A stretch of 64,000 bases of DNA. Source: Thermopolyspora sp044507605 (GTDB lineage Bacteria; Actinomycetota; Actinomycetes; Streptosporangiales; Streptosporangiaceae). Positions 26,282 through 36,043 of this stretch are shown in pieces; the first letter of the stretch is position 1; every line of letters begins with the position of its first letter. Made by a program: the position numbers and the translations under genes. Under the pieces are notes generated by a model. The model had not been told where the DNA came from. It did no database searches and saw only the letters and a program-made list of their open reading frames with translations. The stretch lies in NCBI GenBank assembly GCA_044507605.1, contig JBIQJI010000012.1, forward strand, positions 1 to 64,000, written 5' to 3'.

Positions 26282-27187
26282 TCAGGCGGCGGTGACGAGC
26301 GCGGCCGCCCGGGCGGCCAGGTCCGGGGCGTCGTACGGCAGCCAGATCACCCGCGGGTCGCGGCGGAACCACGACTCCTGCCGGCGGGCGAACCGCCGGG
26401 TGGCGGTGATGGTCTCCTGCTTCGCCCGCTCCTCGGTCCACTCGCCCGACAGGAAGCGCAGCACCTGGGCGTAACCGAGGGCCCGGCTCGCGGTGCGCCC
26501 CTCGGCGAGGCCGCGCGCGGCCAGCGCGCGCACCTCGGCCACCAGGCCGGCCGCCCACATGCGCTCGACCCGCAGCTCGATGCGGCGGTCGAGCTCGGGC
26601 CTGGGCACGGACAGCCCGATCTGCACGCTGTCGTAGACCGCGTCGTACGAGGGCATGCTGGCAGAGAACGGGCGGCCGGACAGCTCGATCACCTCCAGCG
26701 CGCGCACGATGCGGCGGCCGTTGCTGGGCAGGATGGCCTCGGCGGCCACCGGGTCGCGCTCGCGCAGCCGCGCGTGCAGGGCGGCGGGGCCGACCTCGGC
26801 GAGCTCGGCCTCCAGGCGGGCCCGGATCGCCGGGTCGGTGCCTGGAAAGTCCAAGTTGTCCAGTGCGGCGCGCACGTACAGGCCCGAGCCGCCGACCAGG
26901 ACGGGCACCCGCCGCGCCGCCAGCAGCCCGTCGATGATCGGCCGGACCAGACGCTGGTACTCGGCCGCCGTCGCCGTCTTCGTGACGTCCCAGACGTCGA
27001 GCAGGTGGTGCGGCACGCCGCGCATCTCGGCGGCGGTCAGCTTGGCGGTGCCGATGTCCATGCCGCGGTAGAGCTGCATGGAGTCGGTGTTGACGACCTC
27101 GCCGCCGAGACGCAGCGCCAGCTCCACCGCGAGGTCGGACTTGCCCGCCGCGGTCGGCCCGACCACGGCGACGACGGGACGGCCCAT
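26282..27187 (-). CDS. miaA: tRNA dimethylallyltransferase
   Basis: A 301-residue enzyme that isopentenylates A37 of tRNAs reading UNN codons. The P-loop is GPTAAGKSDLA at residues 8-18, with the catalytic Asp/Thr region VNTDSMQLYRGMDIGTAK and the LVGGSGLYVRAAL motif. The start ATG overlaps the stop of the alkyltransferase gene by one base (TGATG). MiaB, which acts on the product, is encoded nearby at 29138-30646. Confidence 0.96.
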   Translation of the reverse strand: MGRPVVAVVGPTAAGKSDLAVELALRLGGEVVNTDSMQLYRGMDIGTAKLTAAEMRGVPHHLLDVWDVTKTATAAEYQRLVRPIIDGLLAARRVPVLVGGSGLYVRAALDNLDFPGTDPAIRARLEAELAEVGPAALHARLRERDPVAAEAILPSNGRRIVRALEVIELSGRPFSASMPSYDAVYDSVQIGLSVPRPELDRRIELRVERMWAAGLVAEVRALAARGLAEGRTASRALGYAQVLRFLSGEWTEERAKQETITATRRFARRQESWFRRDPRVIWLPYDAPDLAARAAALVTAA

Positions 27188-27744
27188 CAGGGCGCCAGGC
27201 CCGTCATGGCGAGGTCGAGCGGGAGGGGAAGATAGCCCTCCAGGCCCAGCAGCAGCCGCTTGGACTCGACGCCGTCGCCGCCGCTGAACCCGCCCAGGCC
27301 GTTGCCGGCGACCACCCGATGGCACGGCACGATGATCGGAATCGGATTGCCGCCCATGATCGCGCCGATGCCGCGCGCGGGGATGCCGCCGCCGCTGCGC
27401 GCGGCCAGCTCACCATAGGTCACGACCTGTCCGTACGGGACGGTGTCGTACAGCGTCTCCAGCACCCGACGCTGCCCCGCCGAGGTCAGCCGCCAGTCGA
27501 CCGGCACCCCGAAGGCGCGCAGCTCCCCGGCGAAGTACGCCGCGAGCTCGGCGCGCACCTCGGCGACGCGCGCGGGATCGTCCGCCACGGGCAGCCCCAG
27601 CCGCCCGGCGACGCGCGCCCGCTCGCGGGGACCGTCGCGAAACCCCGTGGCGGCCACGCCGTCCGCGGTCACGGCCGCGAACACCTCGCCCAGCCGTGTC
27701 GGGACCGCGCAGAACGCGACCGTGTCCATCGTTCGCATCCTCAA
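27187..27744 (-). CDS. ogt: Methylated-DNA-protein-cysteine S-methyltransferase (second copy)
   Basis: A 185-residue alkyltransferase with PCHRVV as the active-site motif, YGQVVTYGELA in the DNA-binding helix and AIMGGNPIPII as the Asn hinge region. It differs in sequence from the copy at 16892-17521, so it is not a recent duplication. It is translationally coupled to miaA. The first Met residues (MRMRTMD) leave the start ambiguous by up to five codons. Confidence 0.93.
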   Translation of the reverse strand: MRMRTMDTVAFCAVPTRLGEVFAAVTADGVAATGFRDGPRERARVAGRLGLPVADDPARVAEVRAELAAYFAGELRAFGVPVDWRLTSAGQRRVLETLYDTVPYGQVVTYGELAARSGGGIPARGIGAIMGGNPIPIIVPCHRVVAGNGLGGFSGGDGVESKRLLLGLEGYLPLPLDLAMTGLAP

Positions 27745-27842
27745 ACCGTACCGACTCGCGCCGCACCGGCCGCCGGCCCCGCCGGGCCCGGGCGGCCGGC
27801 CGGCCCGGTGTGCGTGCGGCCGCGTCCCGTGCCGCCGGGGCG

Positions 27843-29030
27843 TCAGACGCCGCCGCCGGTCTCGTTGAAGTACGACGGCCCGCCGGTGCCCCTGCCCGGC
27901 TCCGGGAACTGCGGGGCGATCAGACCGCCCGCACCGTCGGGCTGCGGCCCGACGTCGTCCTGCGTCGTGGAGTCGTTCTTCTTCGCGCCGCCCGAACCGC
28001 CGCCGGTGGTGTCCTTGCCCTGGTCGGCCTTCTCGCCCGAACCCGCCGGCCGATCACCGCCGCCGCTGGAACCGCCGTCGCCGGAACCGCCGTCACCGGG
28101 GTCGCCCGCGCCGGTCTGCCCGCCGCCGGCATCGCCCGCGTCGCCCTTCGCGCCGGTGTCGCCCTTCGCGCCCTCGTCGGCCGCGCCGCCCTCGTCGCCG
28201 CCGGACGACCGATCGTCGCCGGTCTGCGCGGACCCGCCGTCCGAGGTCTGGCTGGTGCCGGGGTCGCTCGGCGCGTCTCGGCCGATCAGGGCGTACACCA
28301 CGCCGCCGGAGCCCAGCGCCGCCACCAGCGCGATCGCCGCCGCGATGAGCAGGGTGCGCCTGCGGTTCGGCCCGCCGCCGCCCTCCTGACGGGCGGTCGC
28401 CGGGGAGGACAGGTACTCCGCGGGCGGCTCGCCGCCCTGGGGAGCCGCGTAGGGGTACGCACCGCTCTCACGGGCACCGCCGGGCTGGGCGGCACCGGGA
28501 TGGGCGCCGCCGTACGTCGCGCCCGGGGTCATGCCCTGGGAACCGTTCCCGGCCATGCTCTGGCCGCCCTGGGCCGGGCCGCCGAAGGTCCCGTAGCGGT
28601 CGGAGGCGGCGCCGTGCGGCCGCTGGGGGTCGTAGCCGGTCGGGGCGCCCTGGGGCCCCGTCAGCGCGCCCTGCGCGCCGCCCATGCCCGGCTGGGCAGG
28701 CGTCCCGGGGGCGTGCGGCGGCGTGGTCTGGTCCTGGAGGACGTACATCGGCGGGGCGGGGTCGCGCCTGCCGCCGTACTGCGCGTTCTGGCCGCCGTAC
28801 TGCGCCTCCTGGCCGGGGTGCGGTGCGGCACCGCCCGGCCGCCCGGCCCACGCCGCGTCGCCGTCGCGGAACACATCGCCGGCCTGGGTCGGCGTGCCCT
28901 CGCCGGGGCCCGCCTGGGCCGGGCCGCGCGCGTCCCATCGGGGCGCCGAGGGGTCGTCGTGGGCGTAAGGCTCGTGAGGTGAGGTCGGTAGCCCGTGCCG
29001 GCTCGGCGACGAATCGACCTGCCGTCGCAT
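27843..29030 (-). CDS. Pro/Gly-rich single-pass membrane protein
   Basis: A 395-residue protein. Residues ~1-225 are a Pro/Gln/Gly-rich cytoplasmic region (QYGGQNAQYGGRRD and similar), residues ~230-252 are a membrane helix (RRRTLLIAAAIALVAALGSG), and the outer ~140 residues are Gly/Asp/Ser-rich (GGGSGGAKKNDS). The composition suggests disorder on both sides of the membrane. The ATG is supported by GGGAG seven bases upstream. It lies between miaB and the alkyltransferase gene. Function unknown. Confidence 0.75.
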   Translation of the reverse strand: MRRQVDSSPSRHGLPTSPHEPYAHDDPSAPRWDARGPAQAGPGEGTPTQAGDVFRDGDAAWAGRPGGAAPHPGQEAQYGGQNAQYGGRRDPAPPMYVLQDQTTPPHAPGTPAQPGMGGAQGALTGPQGAPTGYDPQRPHGAASDRYGTFGGPAQGGQSMAGNGSQGMTPGATYGGAHPGAAQPGGARESGAYPYAAPQGGEPPAEYLSSPATARQEGGGGPNRRRTLLIAAAIALVAALGSGGVVYALIGRDAPSDPGTSQTSDGGSAQTGDDRSSGGDEGGAADEGAKGDTGAKGDAGDAGGGQTGAGDPGDGGSGDGGSSGGGDRPAGSGEKADQGKDTTGGGSGGAKKNDSTTQDDVGPQPDGAGGLIAPQFPEPGRGTGGPSYFNETGGGV

Positions 29031-29137
29031 GTCACTACTCCCTGCGGCGCTCGGGGAGGAAACCGGTCCGGCTTCCGAAGGGTTGATGGTCCACCCTAAC
29101 CCAGTAACGGAAACACGACCCGGCAATTACGGAATAA

Positions 29138-30646
29138 TCACGACATACTGCGGCGGATCGTCGGCATGCCCAGGGACACCACGCCCCCCTGCCCCGCGAC
29201 CTGCCCCGATGCCGCCGGAACCCCGCACGCCGCGCTGTCGCGGCCCTCCCAGGCGTCGCCGGCCCGGGTGCGGCGCAGCGCCAGCGGAGCGCCGTCGGCC
29301 ACGAGGTGGTGCGGCGCGGCGTACGTGATGCGCACGGTCGCCATGTCGCCCGGACGCGGCACCGCGTGACCCTCCGCCGGGTCGCCCGGCGAGAAGTGGA
29401 CCAGCCGGTTGTCGGGGGCGCGGCCCGACAGGCGGTGGGTCTCCTCGTCCTTGCGGCCCTCGCCCTCGGCCACCAGCACCTCGACGACCCGCCCCACCTG
29501 GGCCTTGTTCTCGGCCCAGGAGATGTCGTTCTGCAGCTCGACGAGCCGCTCGTAGCGCTCCCGCACGACCTGCGGCGGCACCTGGCCGGGCATGGTGGCG
29601 GCGGGGGTGCCCGGCCGGATGGAGTACTGGAACGTGAACGCCTGGGCGAACCTCGCCTGCCGCACGACGTCGAGGGTGCGCTCGAAATCGTCGTCGGTCT
29701 CACCGGGGAAGCCGACGATGATGTCGGTCGAGATCGCCGCGTCGGGCATGGCCGCCCGCACCCGCTCGATGATGCCGAGATACCGCTCGGCCCGGTACGA
29801 GCGGCGCATCGCCTTCAGCACCCGGTCGGAGCCCGACTGCAGCGGCATGTGCAGCTGGGGCATCACGTTGGGGGTCTGCGCCATCGCCTCGATGACGTCG
29901 TCGGTGAACGCCGCCGGGTGCGGCGAGGTGAACCGCACCCGCTCCAGGCCCTCGACCTCGCCGCAGGCGCGCAGCAGCTTGCCGAAGGCGAGCCGGTCGC
30001 CGAACTCCACGCCGTAGGTGTTGACGTTCTGCCCCAGCAGCGTGACCTCCAGGACCCCCTGCTCGACCAGCGCCCGGATCTCGCGCAGCACGTCGCCGGG
30101 GCGGCGGTCCTTCTCCTTGCCGCGCAGCGACGGCACGATGCAGAACGTGCAGGTGTTGTTGCAGCCCACCGAGATCGACACCCAGGCGGCGTACGGCGAC
30201 TCGCGCCGGGTGGGCAGCGTGGACGGGAAGACCTCCAGCGACTCCTTGATCTCGACCTGTGCCTCGCGGGCGACGCGGGCCCGCTCCAGCAGCACCGGCA
30301 GCGAACCGATGTTGTGGGTGCCGAAGACCACGTCGACCCACGGCGCCCGGCGGACGATCTCGCCTCGGTCCTTCTGGGCCAGGCAGCCGCCCACGGCGAT
30401 CTGCATGCCGGGGTTGCGCAGCTTGGCGGGCCGCAGGTGGCCGAGGTTGCCGTAGAGCCGGTTGTCGGCGTTCTCGCGCACGGCGCAGGTGTTGAACACC
30501 ACCACGTCGGCCGGCTCGCCCTCGCCGGCCCGGACGTAACCGGCGTCCTCCAGCAGCCCGGCCAGCCGCTCGGAGTCGTGCACGTTCATCTGGCACCCGT
30601 AGGTCCGTACCTCGTACGTGCGGGTGCTCTCCTGGGTGACAGTCAT
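29138..30646 (-). CDS. miaB: tRNA-2-methylthio-N6-dimethylallyladenosine synthase
   Basis: A 502-residue radical-SAM methylthiotransferase. The N-terminal UPF0004 domain holds three cysteines (YGCQMN, VFNTCAVRE, AVGGCLAQ), the radical-SAM cluster motif is GCNNTCTFC near residue 165, and a TRAM domain follows. The last ~45 residues beyond TRAM are an Ala/Gly-rich extension. The ATG at 30646 has GGGGGT shortly upstream. It is divergent from the glutamate uptake operon. Confidence 0.96.
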   Translation of the reverse strand: MTVTQESTRTYEVRTYGCQMNVHDSERLAGLLEDAGYVRAGEGEPADVVVFNTCAVRENADNRLYGNLGHLRPAKLRNPGMQIAVGGCLAQKDRGEIVRRAPWVDVVFGTHNIGSLPVLLERARVAREAQVEIKESLEVFPSTLPTRRESPYAAWVSISVGCNNTCTFCIVPSLRGKEKDRRPGDVLREIRALVEQGVLEVTLLGQNVNTYGVEFGDRLAFGKLLRACGEVEGLERVRFTSPHPAAFTDDVIEAMAQTPNVMPQLHMPLQSGSDRVLKAMRRSYRAERYLGIIERVRAAMPDAAISTDIIVGFPGETDDDFERTLDVVRQARFAQAFTFQYSIRPGTPAATMPGQVPPQVVRERYERLVELQNDISWAENKAQVGRVVEVLVAEGEGRKDEETHRLSGRAPDNRLVHFSPGDPAEGHAVPRPGDMATVRITYAAPHHLVADGAPLALRRTRAGDAWEGRDSAACGVPAASGQVAGQGGVVSLGMPTIRRSMS

Positions 30647-30866
30647 CGCACCCCCAAGGGTAGGCGCTCCGCGGACGTCTCATGGTCGCCACCCGCCGGA
30701 CGCGGGGAGCGGGGCCCGCACGGCCGCCCGCGGCGATCGGCGCGCACGGGAGAAACGGCAGATCACCCCATACGCGCCGCCGCCTGGAACCCGTAAACCC
30801 GCCGTGATGGGATCGGTACCTGGGGGTTAGTGACCGGTGGCCTTTCCGCGCTTACGTTTGTTGACC

Positions 30867-31622
30867 ATGACGGAGACCCCACACGCGACTCCACTCGTCA
30901 GGCTCGAGGGCGTCAACAAGCACTTCGGGTCACTGCACGTCCTGCGAGACATCAACCTGACCGTCGCGCGCGGCGAAGTGGTCGTCGTGATCGGCCCGTC
31001 GGGCGGCGGCAAGTCCACGCTCTGCCGCACCATCAACAGATTGGAGACCATCGACCAGGGCACCATCACCTTCAACGGCCTGCCGCTGCCCTCGGAGGGC
31101 AAGGCGCTGGCCAAACTGCGGTCCGAGGTGGGCATGGTGTTCCAGTCCTTCAACCTCTTCGCGCACAAGACGATCCTGGAGAACGTCACCCTCGGCCCCA
31201 TCAAGGTGCGCAGGATTCCCCGCGAGCAGGCCGAGCGGCGCGCCACCGAGCTGCTCGAGCGGGTCGGCATCGGCGCCCAGGCCGCCAAATATCCCGCGCA
31301 GCTGTCCGGCGGGCAGCAGCAGCGTGCCGCCATCGCGCGGGCGCTCGCGATGGACCCTCAGATGATCCTGTTCGACGAGCCGACGTCGGCGCTGGACCCC
31401 GAGATGGTGCAGGAGGTCCTCGACGTGATGGTCGGCCTCGCGGCCGACGGCATGACGATGATGGTCGTCACCCACGAGATGGGATTCGCCCGCCGCGCGG
31501 CGCACCGGGTGGTGTTCATGGCAGACGGACAGATCGTGGAAGAGAACACCCCCGACGAGTTCTTCACCGATCCCCGCACCGACCGGGCGAAGGACTTCCT
31601 GTCCAAGATCCTCACGCACTGA
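30867..31622 (+). CDS. gluA: Glutamate ABC transporter ATP-binding protein
   Basis: A 251-residue ATPase energising glutamate uptake. Walker A is GPSGGGKSTLCR, the signature is LSGGQQQRAAIARAL, Walker B MILFDEPTSALDP, and the switch is VVTHEMGFARR. The ATG at 30867 gives the usual short N-terminus before LVRLEGVNKHFG; the frame extends upstream to a GTG at 30837, which has a G-rich stretch but long spacing. First gene of the four-gene operon gluABCD as known in corynebacteria. Confidence 0.92.
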   Translation: MTETPHATPLVRLEGVNKHFGSLHVLRDINLTVARGEVVVVIGPSGGGKSTLCRTINRLETIDQGTITFNGLPLPSEGKALAKLRSEVGMVFQSFNLFAHKTILENVTLGPIKVRRIPREQAERRATELLERVGIGAQAAKYPAQLSGGQQQRAAIARALAMDPQMILFDEPTSALDPEMVQEVLDVMVGLAADGMTMMVVTHEMGFARRAAHRVVFMADGQIVEENTPDEFFTDPRTDRAKDFLSKILTH

Positions 31623-31659
31623 GCTGTACCCCCCCAAAAAGAGCGAGGTAACAGAACAC

Positions 31660-32541
31660 ATGCGAGTACGACGTATCGGGTTGGCGCTGACCGCGGCCAG
31701 CATGCTCACCATGAGCCTGGTCGCGTGCGGCGGCGGCTCCGACGACAGCTACAGCACCGTCGTCGACAAGATCAAGGGCGCCCACAAGGTCGTCGTCGGC
31801 ACCAAGTGGGACCAGCCCAGCCTTGGCCTGAAGTCCGGCTCGGGCGAGCCGCAGGGCTTCGACGTCGACGTCGCCAAATATGTGATCAAGGAGCTGGCCG
31901 GCGGCGAGGACGTCGACATCGAGTGGAAGGAATCGGCCTCCTCCAACCGTGAGGCGTTCCTGGCCAACGGCACCGTCGACATCATCTTCGCGACCTACTC
32001 GATCACCGAGTCGCGCAAGGAGAAGGTCACGTTCGGCGGCCCGTACATCGTGGCCCACCAGGACACCATGGTGCGCGCCGACGACACCGGCATCACCAAG
32101 GCCACCGACCTCGCCGGCAAGCGCATCTGCCAGGTGGCGGGCTCCAACTCCTACAAGCGCATCACCGACCCGCCGCCGGACGGCAAGCTCGACCTCGACG
32201 CCGAGCTCGTGGGCGCCAACACCTACTCCGAGTGCATCTCCAAGCTGCTCGGCAACAACCTCGACGCCCTCACCACCGACGACCTGATCCTGGCCGGCTT
32301 CGCCATGCAGAACGCCGCCCAGGGCAAGAACAACTTCAAGATCCTCGGCGACCCGTTCACCGACGAGAAGTACGGCGTCGGCCTGAAGAAGGGCGACGTC
32401 AAGACCTGTGAGGCGGTCAACAAGGCGATCACCAAGATGTACAGCGACGGCACCGCCCAGAAGCTGCTGGACCAGTGGTTCGGCAAGGCGCAAGGGCTGA
32501 AGCTGCCCACCGCGGTGCCCACCTTCGAGGGCTGCAGCTAG
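31660..32541 (+). CDS. gluB: Glutamate ABC transporter substrate-binding lipoprotein
   Basis: A 293-residue lipoprotein. The signal peptide (MRVRRIGLALTAASMLTMS) ends in lipobox LVAC. The mature protein is an SBP_bac_3 amino-acid-binding domain with GTKWDQPSLG and FDVDVAKYVIKEL near the start and an FLANGTVDIIFATYSIT segment characteristic of polar amino-acid binding proteins. It lies 37 nt after gluA in the same operon. Confidence 0.93.
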   Translation: MRVRRIGLALTAASMLTMSLVACGGGSDDSYSTVVDKIKGAHKVVVGTKWDQPSLGLKSGSGEPQGFDVDVAKYVIKELAGGEDVDIEWKESASSNREAFLANGTVDIIFATYSITESRKEKVTFGGPYIVAHQDTMVRADDTGITKATDLAGKRICQVAGSNSYKRITDPPPDGKLDLDAELVGANTYSECISKLLGNNLDALTTDDLILAGFAMQNAAQGKNNFKILGDPFTDEKYGVGLKKGDVKTCEAVNKAITKMYSDGTAQKLLDQWFGKAQGLKLPTAVPTFEGCS

Positions 32542-32626
32542 GTCGTACCGGCTCCAGGCGGCGACCGGCGGCCCCGTGCCCCGGCCGCCGCCGTCCTCAT
32601 CGGCCATCCTCATCTGGTGGAGCAAG

Positions 32627-33295
32627 ATGTATGACCTGATCAAGTACGCCCCCGACCTGGCCGTGGGTTTCCTGAAGAACGTCGAGCTCGCCGCGCTCTG
32701 CGCGGTGCTCTCGCTCGTCCTCGGCACGATCCTGGTCGCCATGCGGGTCTCCCCGACCCCCATCCTGCGGGGCGCCGGCACGGCCTACGTCAACGTCGTG
32801 CGCAACACCCCGCTGACCCTGCTGCTGGCGTTCGCCGCGCTCGGCCTCAGCGACACGATGGGGCTGGCGTTCTCGCACACGCCGAAGACCAACAGCTTCT
32901 GGCTCGTCGTGCTCGGCCTGTCGATCTACACGGCGGCGTTCGTCTGCGAGGCGCTGCGGTCCGGCATCAACACCGTGCCGTTGGGGCAGGCGGAGGCGGC
33001 CCGTTCCATCGGGCTCACGTTCACCCAGTCCCTGCGCATCGTCATCCTGCCGCAGGCGTTCCGCGCGGTCATCGCGCCGCTGGGCAGCGTCCTCATCGCG
33101 ATGATCAAGAACACGACGGTGGCGATCGCGGCCGGCTACCTCGCCGAGTCGGCCTTCGTCATGAAGGACACCTTCGACGACACCGGCGTGTCGATCCCGA
33201 TCTTCATCGCCCTGGTCATCGCGTTCATGGCGGTCACGCTCCCCGTCGGCCTCTTCTGCGGCTGGCTGGCCAAACGACTGTCGGTGGTCCGATGA
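32627..33295 (+). CDS. gluC: Glutamate ABC transporter permease
   Basis: A 222-residue permease of the His/Glu/Gln/Arg/opine type with about five membrane helices. The coupling-helix loop EAARSIGLTFTQSLRIVILP is conserved. The ATG is chosen because GGAG lies four bases upstream; the earlier frame start at 32576 adds an unrelated leader. The stop overlaps the start of gluD by four bases (ATGA). Confidence 0.9.
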   Translation: MYDLIKYAPDLAVGFLKNVELAALCAVLSLVLGTILVAMRVSPTPILRGAGTAYVNVVRNTPLTLLLAFAALGLSDTMGLAFSHTPKTNSFWLVVLGLSIYTAAFVCEALRSGINTVPLGQAEAARSIGLTFTQSLRIVILPQAFRAVIAPLGSVLIAMIKNTTVAIAAGYLAESAFVMKDTFDDTGVSIPIFIALVIAFMAVTLPVGLFCGWLAKRLSVVR

Positions 33296-34197
33296 GCGCG
33301 CGCCAGGGGTCGGTCCTCTTCGACGTTCCGGGCCCGAGCGCCCGAATCCGCAACGGCCTGCTCACCGGGGTCTGCCTGCTGCTGATCATCGGCATCGGCT
33401 ACTTCATCTACGCGAAGTTCGACGAGAAGGGCCAGTGGAACCCGGACATCTGGCGGCAGTTCCTCGACGCCAAGACCTGGACCGACTTCATCGTGCCCGG
33501 CCTCATCGGCACGCTTAAGGCCGCGCTCCTCGGCTCGCTGTGCGCGCTCGCCTTCGGCGCGGTGTTCGGCCTCGCCCGGCTGTCCGACCACCGCTGGCTG
33601 CGCCTGTCCGCCGGCGCCGTCGTGGAACTCTTCCGGGCCATTCCGCTGCTGCTGCTGATCTTCTTCATCTTCTACCTCGCGCCGACCCTGTTCGGCGGCG
33701 GCGACTACACGCTGGTCGCCGTGGTGACCGGGCTCACCCTCTACAACGGGTCGGTGCTCGCCGAGGTGGTGCGGGCGGGCGTGCTCGCCGTGCCCAAAGG
33801 GCAGTCGGAGGCGGCGTACGCCATCGGGCTGCGCAAGAGCGGCGTGATGTGGCGCGTGCTGCTGCCCCAGGCCGTCACGGCCATGCTCCCGGCCATCGTC
33901 AGCCAGCTCGTCACCCTGCTCAAGGACACCGCGCTCGGCTTCATCATCGCCTACGTCGACCTGCTCAACATGGGATTCAAGATCCTGCCGGTCAACAACC
34001 CGGGCAGCCTGATCCCGAGCGCCATCGTGATCGCCGTGATCTACATCGGCCTCAACATGGCGCTGAGCGGCGTGGCCGGCTGGCTGGAGCAGCGCACGCG
34101 GCGCAGCCGCAAGTCCGCGATCCGGCCCGACCAGCCCACCGACAGCATGATCACACCGGTGGGCCTCGGTCCCGCCGGCGCCGGCGCGCTGGAGTGA
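33292..34197 (+). CDS. gluD: Glutamate ABC transporter permease
   Basis: A 301-residue second permease of the glutamate system. It has an additional N-terminal helix and a periplasmic loop before the permease core, as in GluD. The coupling helix reads EAAYAIGLRKSGVMWRVLLP. The C-terminus is a charged tail. Together GluC and GluD form the heterodimeric pore with GluA and GluB. The gene ends in a convergent terminator region facing rny. Confidence 0.9.
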   Translation: MSARQGSVLFDVPGPSARIRNGLLTGVCLLLIIGIGYFIYAKFDEKGQWNPDIWRQFLDAKTWTDFIVPGLIGTLKAALLGSLCALAFGAVFGLARLSDHRWLRLSAGAVVELFRAIPLLLLIFFIFYLAPTLFGGGDYTLVAVVTGLTLYNGSVLAEVVRAGVLAVPKGQSEAAYAIGLRKSGVMWRVLLPQAVTAMLPAIVSQLVTLLKDTALGFIIAYVDLLNMGFKILPVNNPGSLIPSAIVIAVIYIGLNMALSGVAGWLEQRTRRSRKSAIRPDQPTDSMITPVGLGPAGAGALE

Positions 34198-34261
34198 GGC
34201 GGCCCTGACGCAGGGCTCGGCGGAGTGAGCCCCTGAGCGCCACCGACGGCACCGGACGGGC

Positions 34262-34280
34262 GGGCGGGACGGGCCCGCCC
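34262..34280. terminator. Stem-loop between convergent gluD and rny
   Basis: GGGCGGG (34262-34268) and CCCGCCC (34274-34280) form a perfect 7-bp stem with a 5-nt loop, in the 122-nt gap between the convergent stop codons of gluD and rny. It could serve both transcripts. Confidence 0.5.
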
Positions 34281-34319
34281 AGCGGCGACCGTCCGCAGGT
34301 GACCGCCAGCGGGCGAACG

Positions 34320-35936
34320 TCAGCGGGCGAACTCCGTCGAGCGCGACTCGCGCACCACCGTGATGCGGATCTGCCCCGGGTAGGTCAGCTCCTCCTCGAC
34401 CTGCTTGGCCACGTCACGGGCGATCACCTGGGCCTGGATGTCGTCGACCGAGTCGGGCTTGACCATCACCCGGATCTCCCGGCCGGCCTGCATCGCGAAC
34501 ACCTTCTCGACGCCGTCGTACGACTGGGCGATCTCCTCCAGCCGCTCCAGCCGCTTCACGTACGCCTCCAGCGACTCCCTGCGGGCACCGGGCCGGCTGC
34601 CGCTGATCGCGTCGGCCGCCTGGGTGAGCACCGCCTCCACGGTGCGCACCTCCACCTCGTTGTGGTGGGCCTCGATGGCGTGCACGACGTCCTCGTGCTC
34701 GCCATAGCGGCGGGCGATCTCGGCGCCGATCAGCGCGTGGCTGCCCTCGACCTCGTGGGTCAGCGCCTTGCCGATGTCGTGCAGCACCGTGCAGCGCTTC
34801 AGCAGCACGGGGTCCAGCCGCAGCTCGGCCGCCATGATGCCGGCGATGTGCGCCGACTCGATGAGGTGCTTGAGCACGTTCTGCCCGTACGAGGTGCGGT
34901 AGCGGAGCTGCCCGAGCAGAGTGACCAGCTCCGGGTGCATGTCGGTGAGACCCAGCTCGACGAGAGCGTCCTCACCGGCGCGCACGCACAGGTCGCGCAC
35001 CTCGCCCCGGCTCCGCTCGTACGCCTCCTCGATGCGCTGCGGGTGGATGCGGCCGTCGAGGATGAGCTTCTCCAGGGTGAGCCGCCCCGTCTCCCTGCGC
35101 ACGGGGTCGAAACAGGACAGCAGCACCGCCTCCGGCGTGTCGTCGATGATCAGGTTGACCCCGGTCGTCGACTCGAACGCGCGGATGTTGCGGCCCTCCC
35201 GGCCGATGATGCGGCCCTTCATCTCGTCGCCCGGCAGATGCACCACCGAGACCACCGACTCGGCCGTCTGCTCGGTCGCGACCCGCTGCACCGCCAGCGT
35301 CACGATCTTGCAGGCGCGTTTCTCGCCCTCCTTGCGCGCCTCGCTCTCGATCTCGCGCACGATGAGCGCGGCCTCCCGCTTGGCCTGGTGCTCGATCGTC
35401 ATGACCAGCTCGTTCTTGGCCTGCTCCGCGGTGAGCCCGGCGACCCGCTCCAGCACGGCCGTACGCTCCTGGGCGAGACGGTCGAGCTCGCTGCGCCGGT
35501 CGGCCAGCTCGGTCTCGGTCTCGGCCAGCTTGCGGGCCCGCTCGGCCTGCCGCCGCGCCTCCTCGTCCAGCCGCTGCTCGCGCTCGGCGAGGCGGTTCTC
35601 GCGGCGCTCCAGGTCGGCCCGGAGCTCCTTCAGCTCCGACTTGAGGATGCGGGACTCCTCCTCGACCTCTTTGCGCATCCGCATGGCGTTCTCGGAGGCG
35701 GCCTCGGACTTGCGCACGATCTCCTCGGCGTCGACGCGCGCCTTCTCTTTGATCGCGAGGGCCTCCTGCCGGGCGGCGGCCAGCTCCTCGTCGACCTTGG
35801 CGAGCTGCTCCGGGGTCGGACCGGCAGGACCGCGCACGGCCGAGACGCCCACACGACGAACGAGCAGGACGAGCGCAACGATCGCGACGATGGCGAGAAG
35901 TAGAACGGCCACCGTAAGCGCGATTTCCACCATCAT
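34320..35936 (-). CDS. rny: Ribonuclease Y
   Basis: A 538-residue membrane-anchored endoribonuclease of RNA turnover. An N-terminal membrane helix (IALTVAVLLLAIVAIVALVL) is followed by a ~170-residue Glu/Arg-rich coiled coil. A KH domain contains GRIIGREGRNIRAFE near residue 240, and the HD domain has VLHDIGKALTHEVEG near residue 382. The ATG at 35936 is followed by a second ATG; AAGGAGG lies 11 bases upstream. It lies in the conserved recA-recX-rny order. Confidence 0.95.
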   Translation of the reverse strand: MMVEIALTVAVLLLAIVAIVALVLLVRRVGVSAVRGPAGPTPEQLAKVDEELAAARQEALAIKEKARVDAEEIVRKSEAASENAMRMRKEVEEESRILKSELKELRADLERRENRLAEREQRLDEEARRQAERARKLAETETELADRRSELDRLAQERTAVLERVAGLTAEQAKNELVMTIEHQAKREAALIVREIESEARKEGEKRACKIVTLAVQRVATEQTAESVVSVVHLPGDEMKGRIIGREGRNIRAFESTTGVNLIIDDTPEAVLLSCFDPVRRETGRLTLEKLILDGRIHPQRIEEAYERSRGEVRDLCVRAGEDALVELGLTDMHPELVTLLGQLRYRTSYGQNVLKHLIESAHIAGIMAAELRLDPVLLKRCTVLHDIGKALTHEVEGSHALIGAEIARRYGEHEDVVHAIEAHHNEVEVRTVEAVLTQAADAISGSRPGARRESLEAYVKRLERLEEIAQSYDGVEKVFAMQAGREIRVMVKPDSVDDIQAQVIARDVAKQVEEELTYPGQIRITVVRESRSTEFAR

Positions 35937-36043
35937 GTGCGCTCATCCCTCCTTGCGTCGCGCTATTTCCACGCAAGGGTCACACGCACGGCACGGAACG
36001 CCCCGACAGCGGCGTCGCGCGGACAAATATCCCATCTAGGGCA

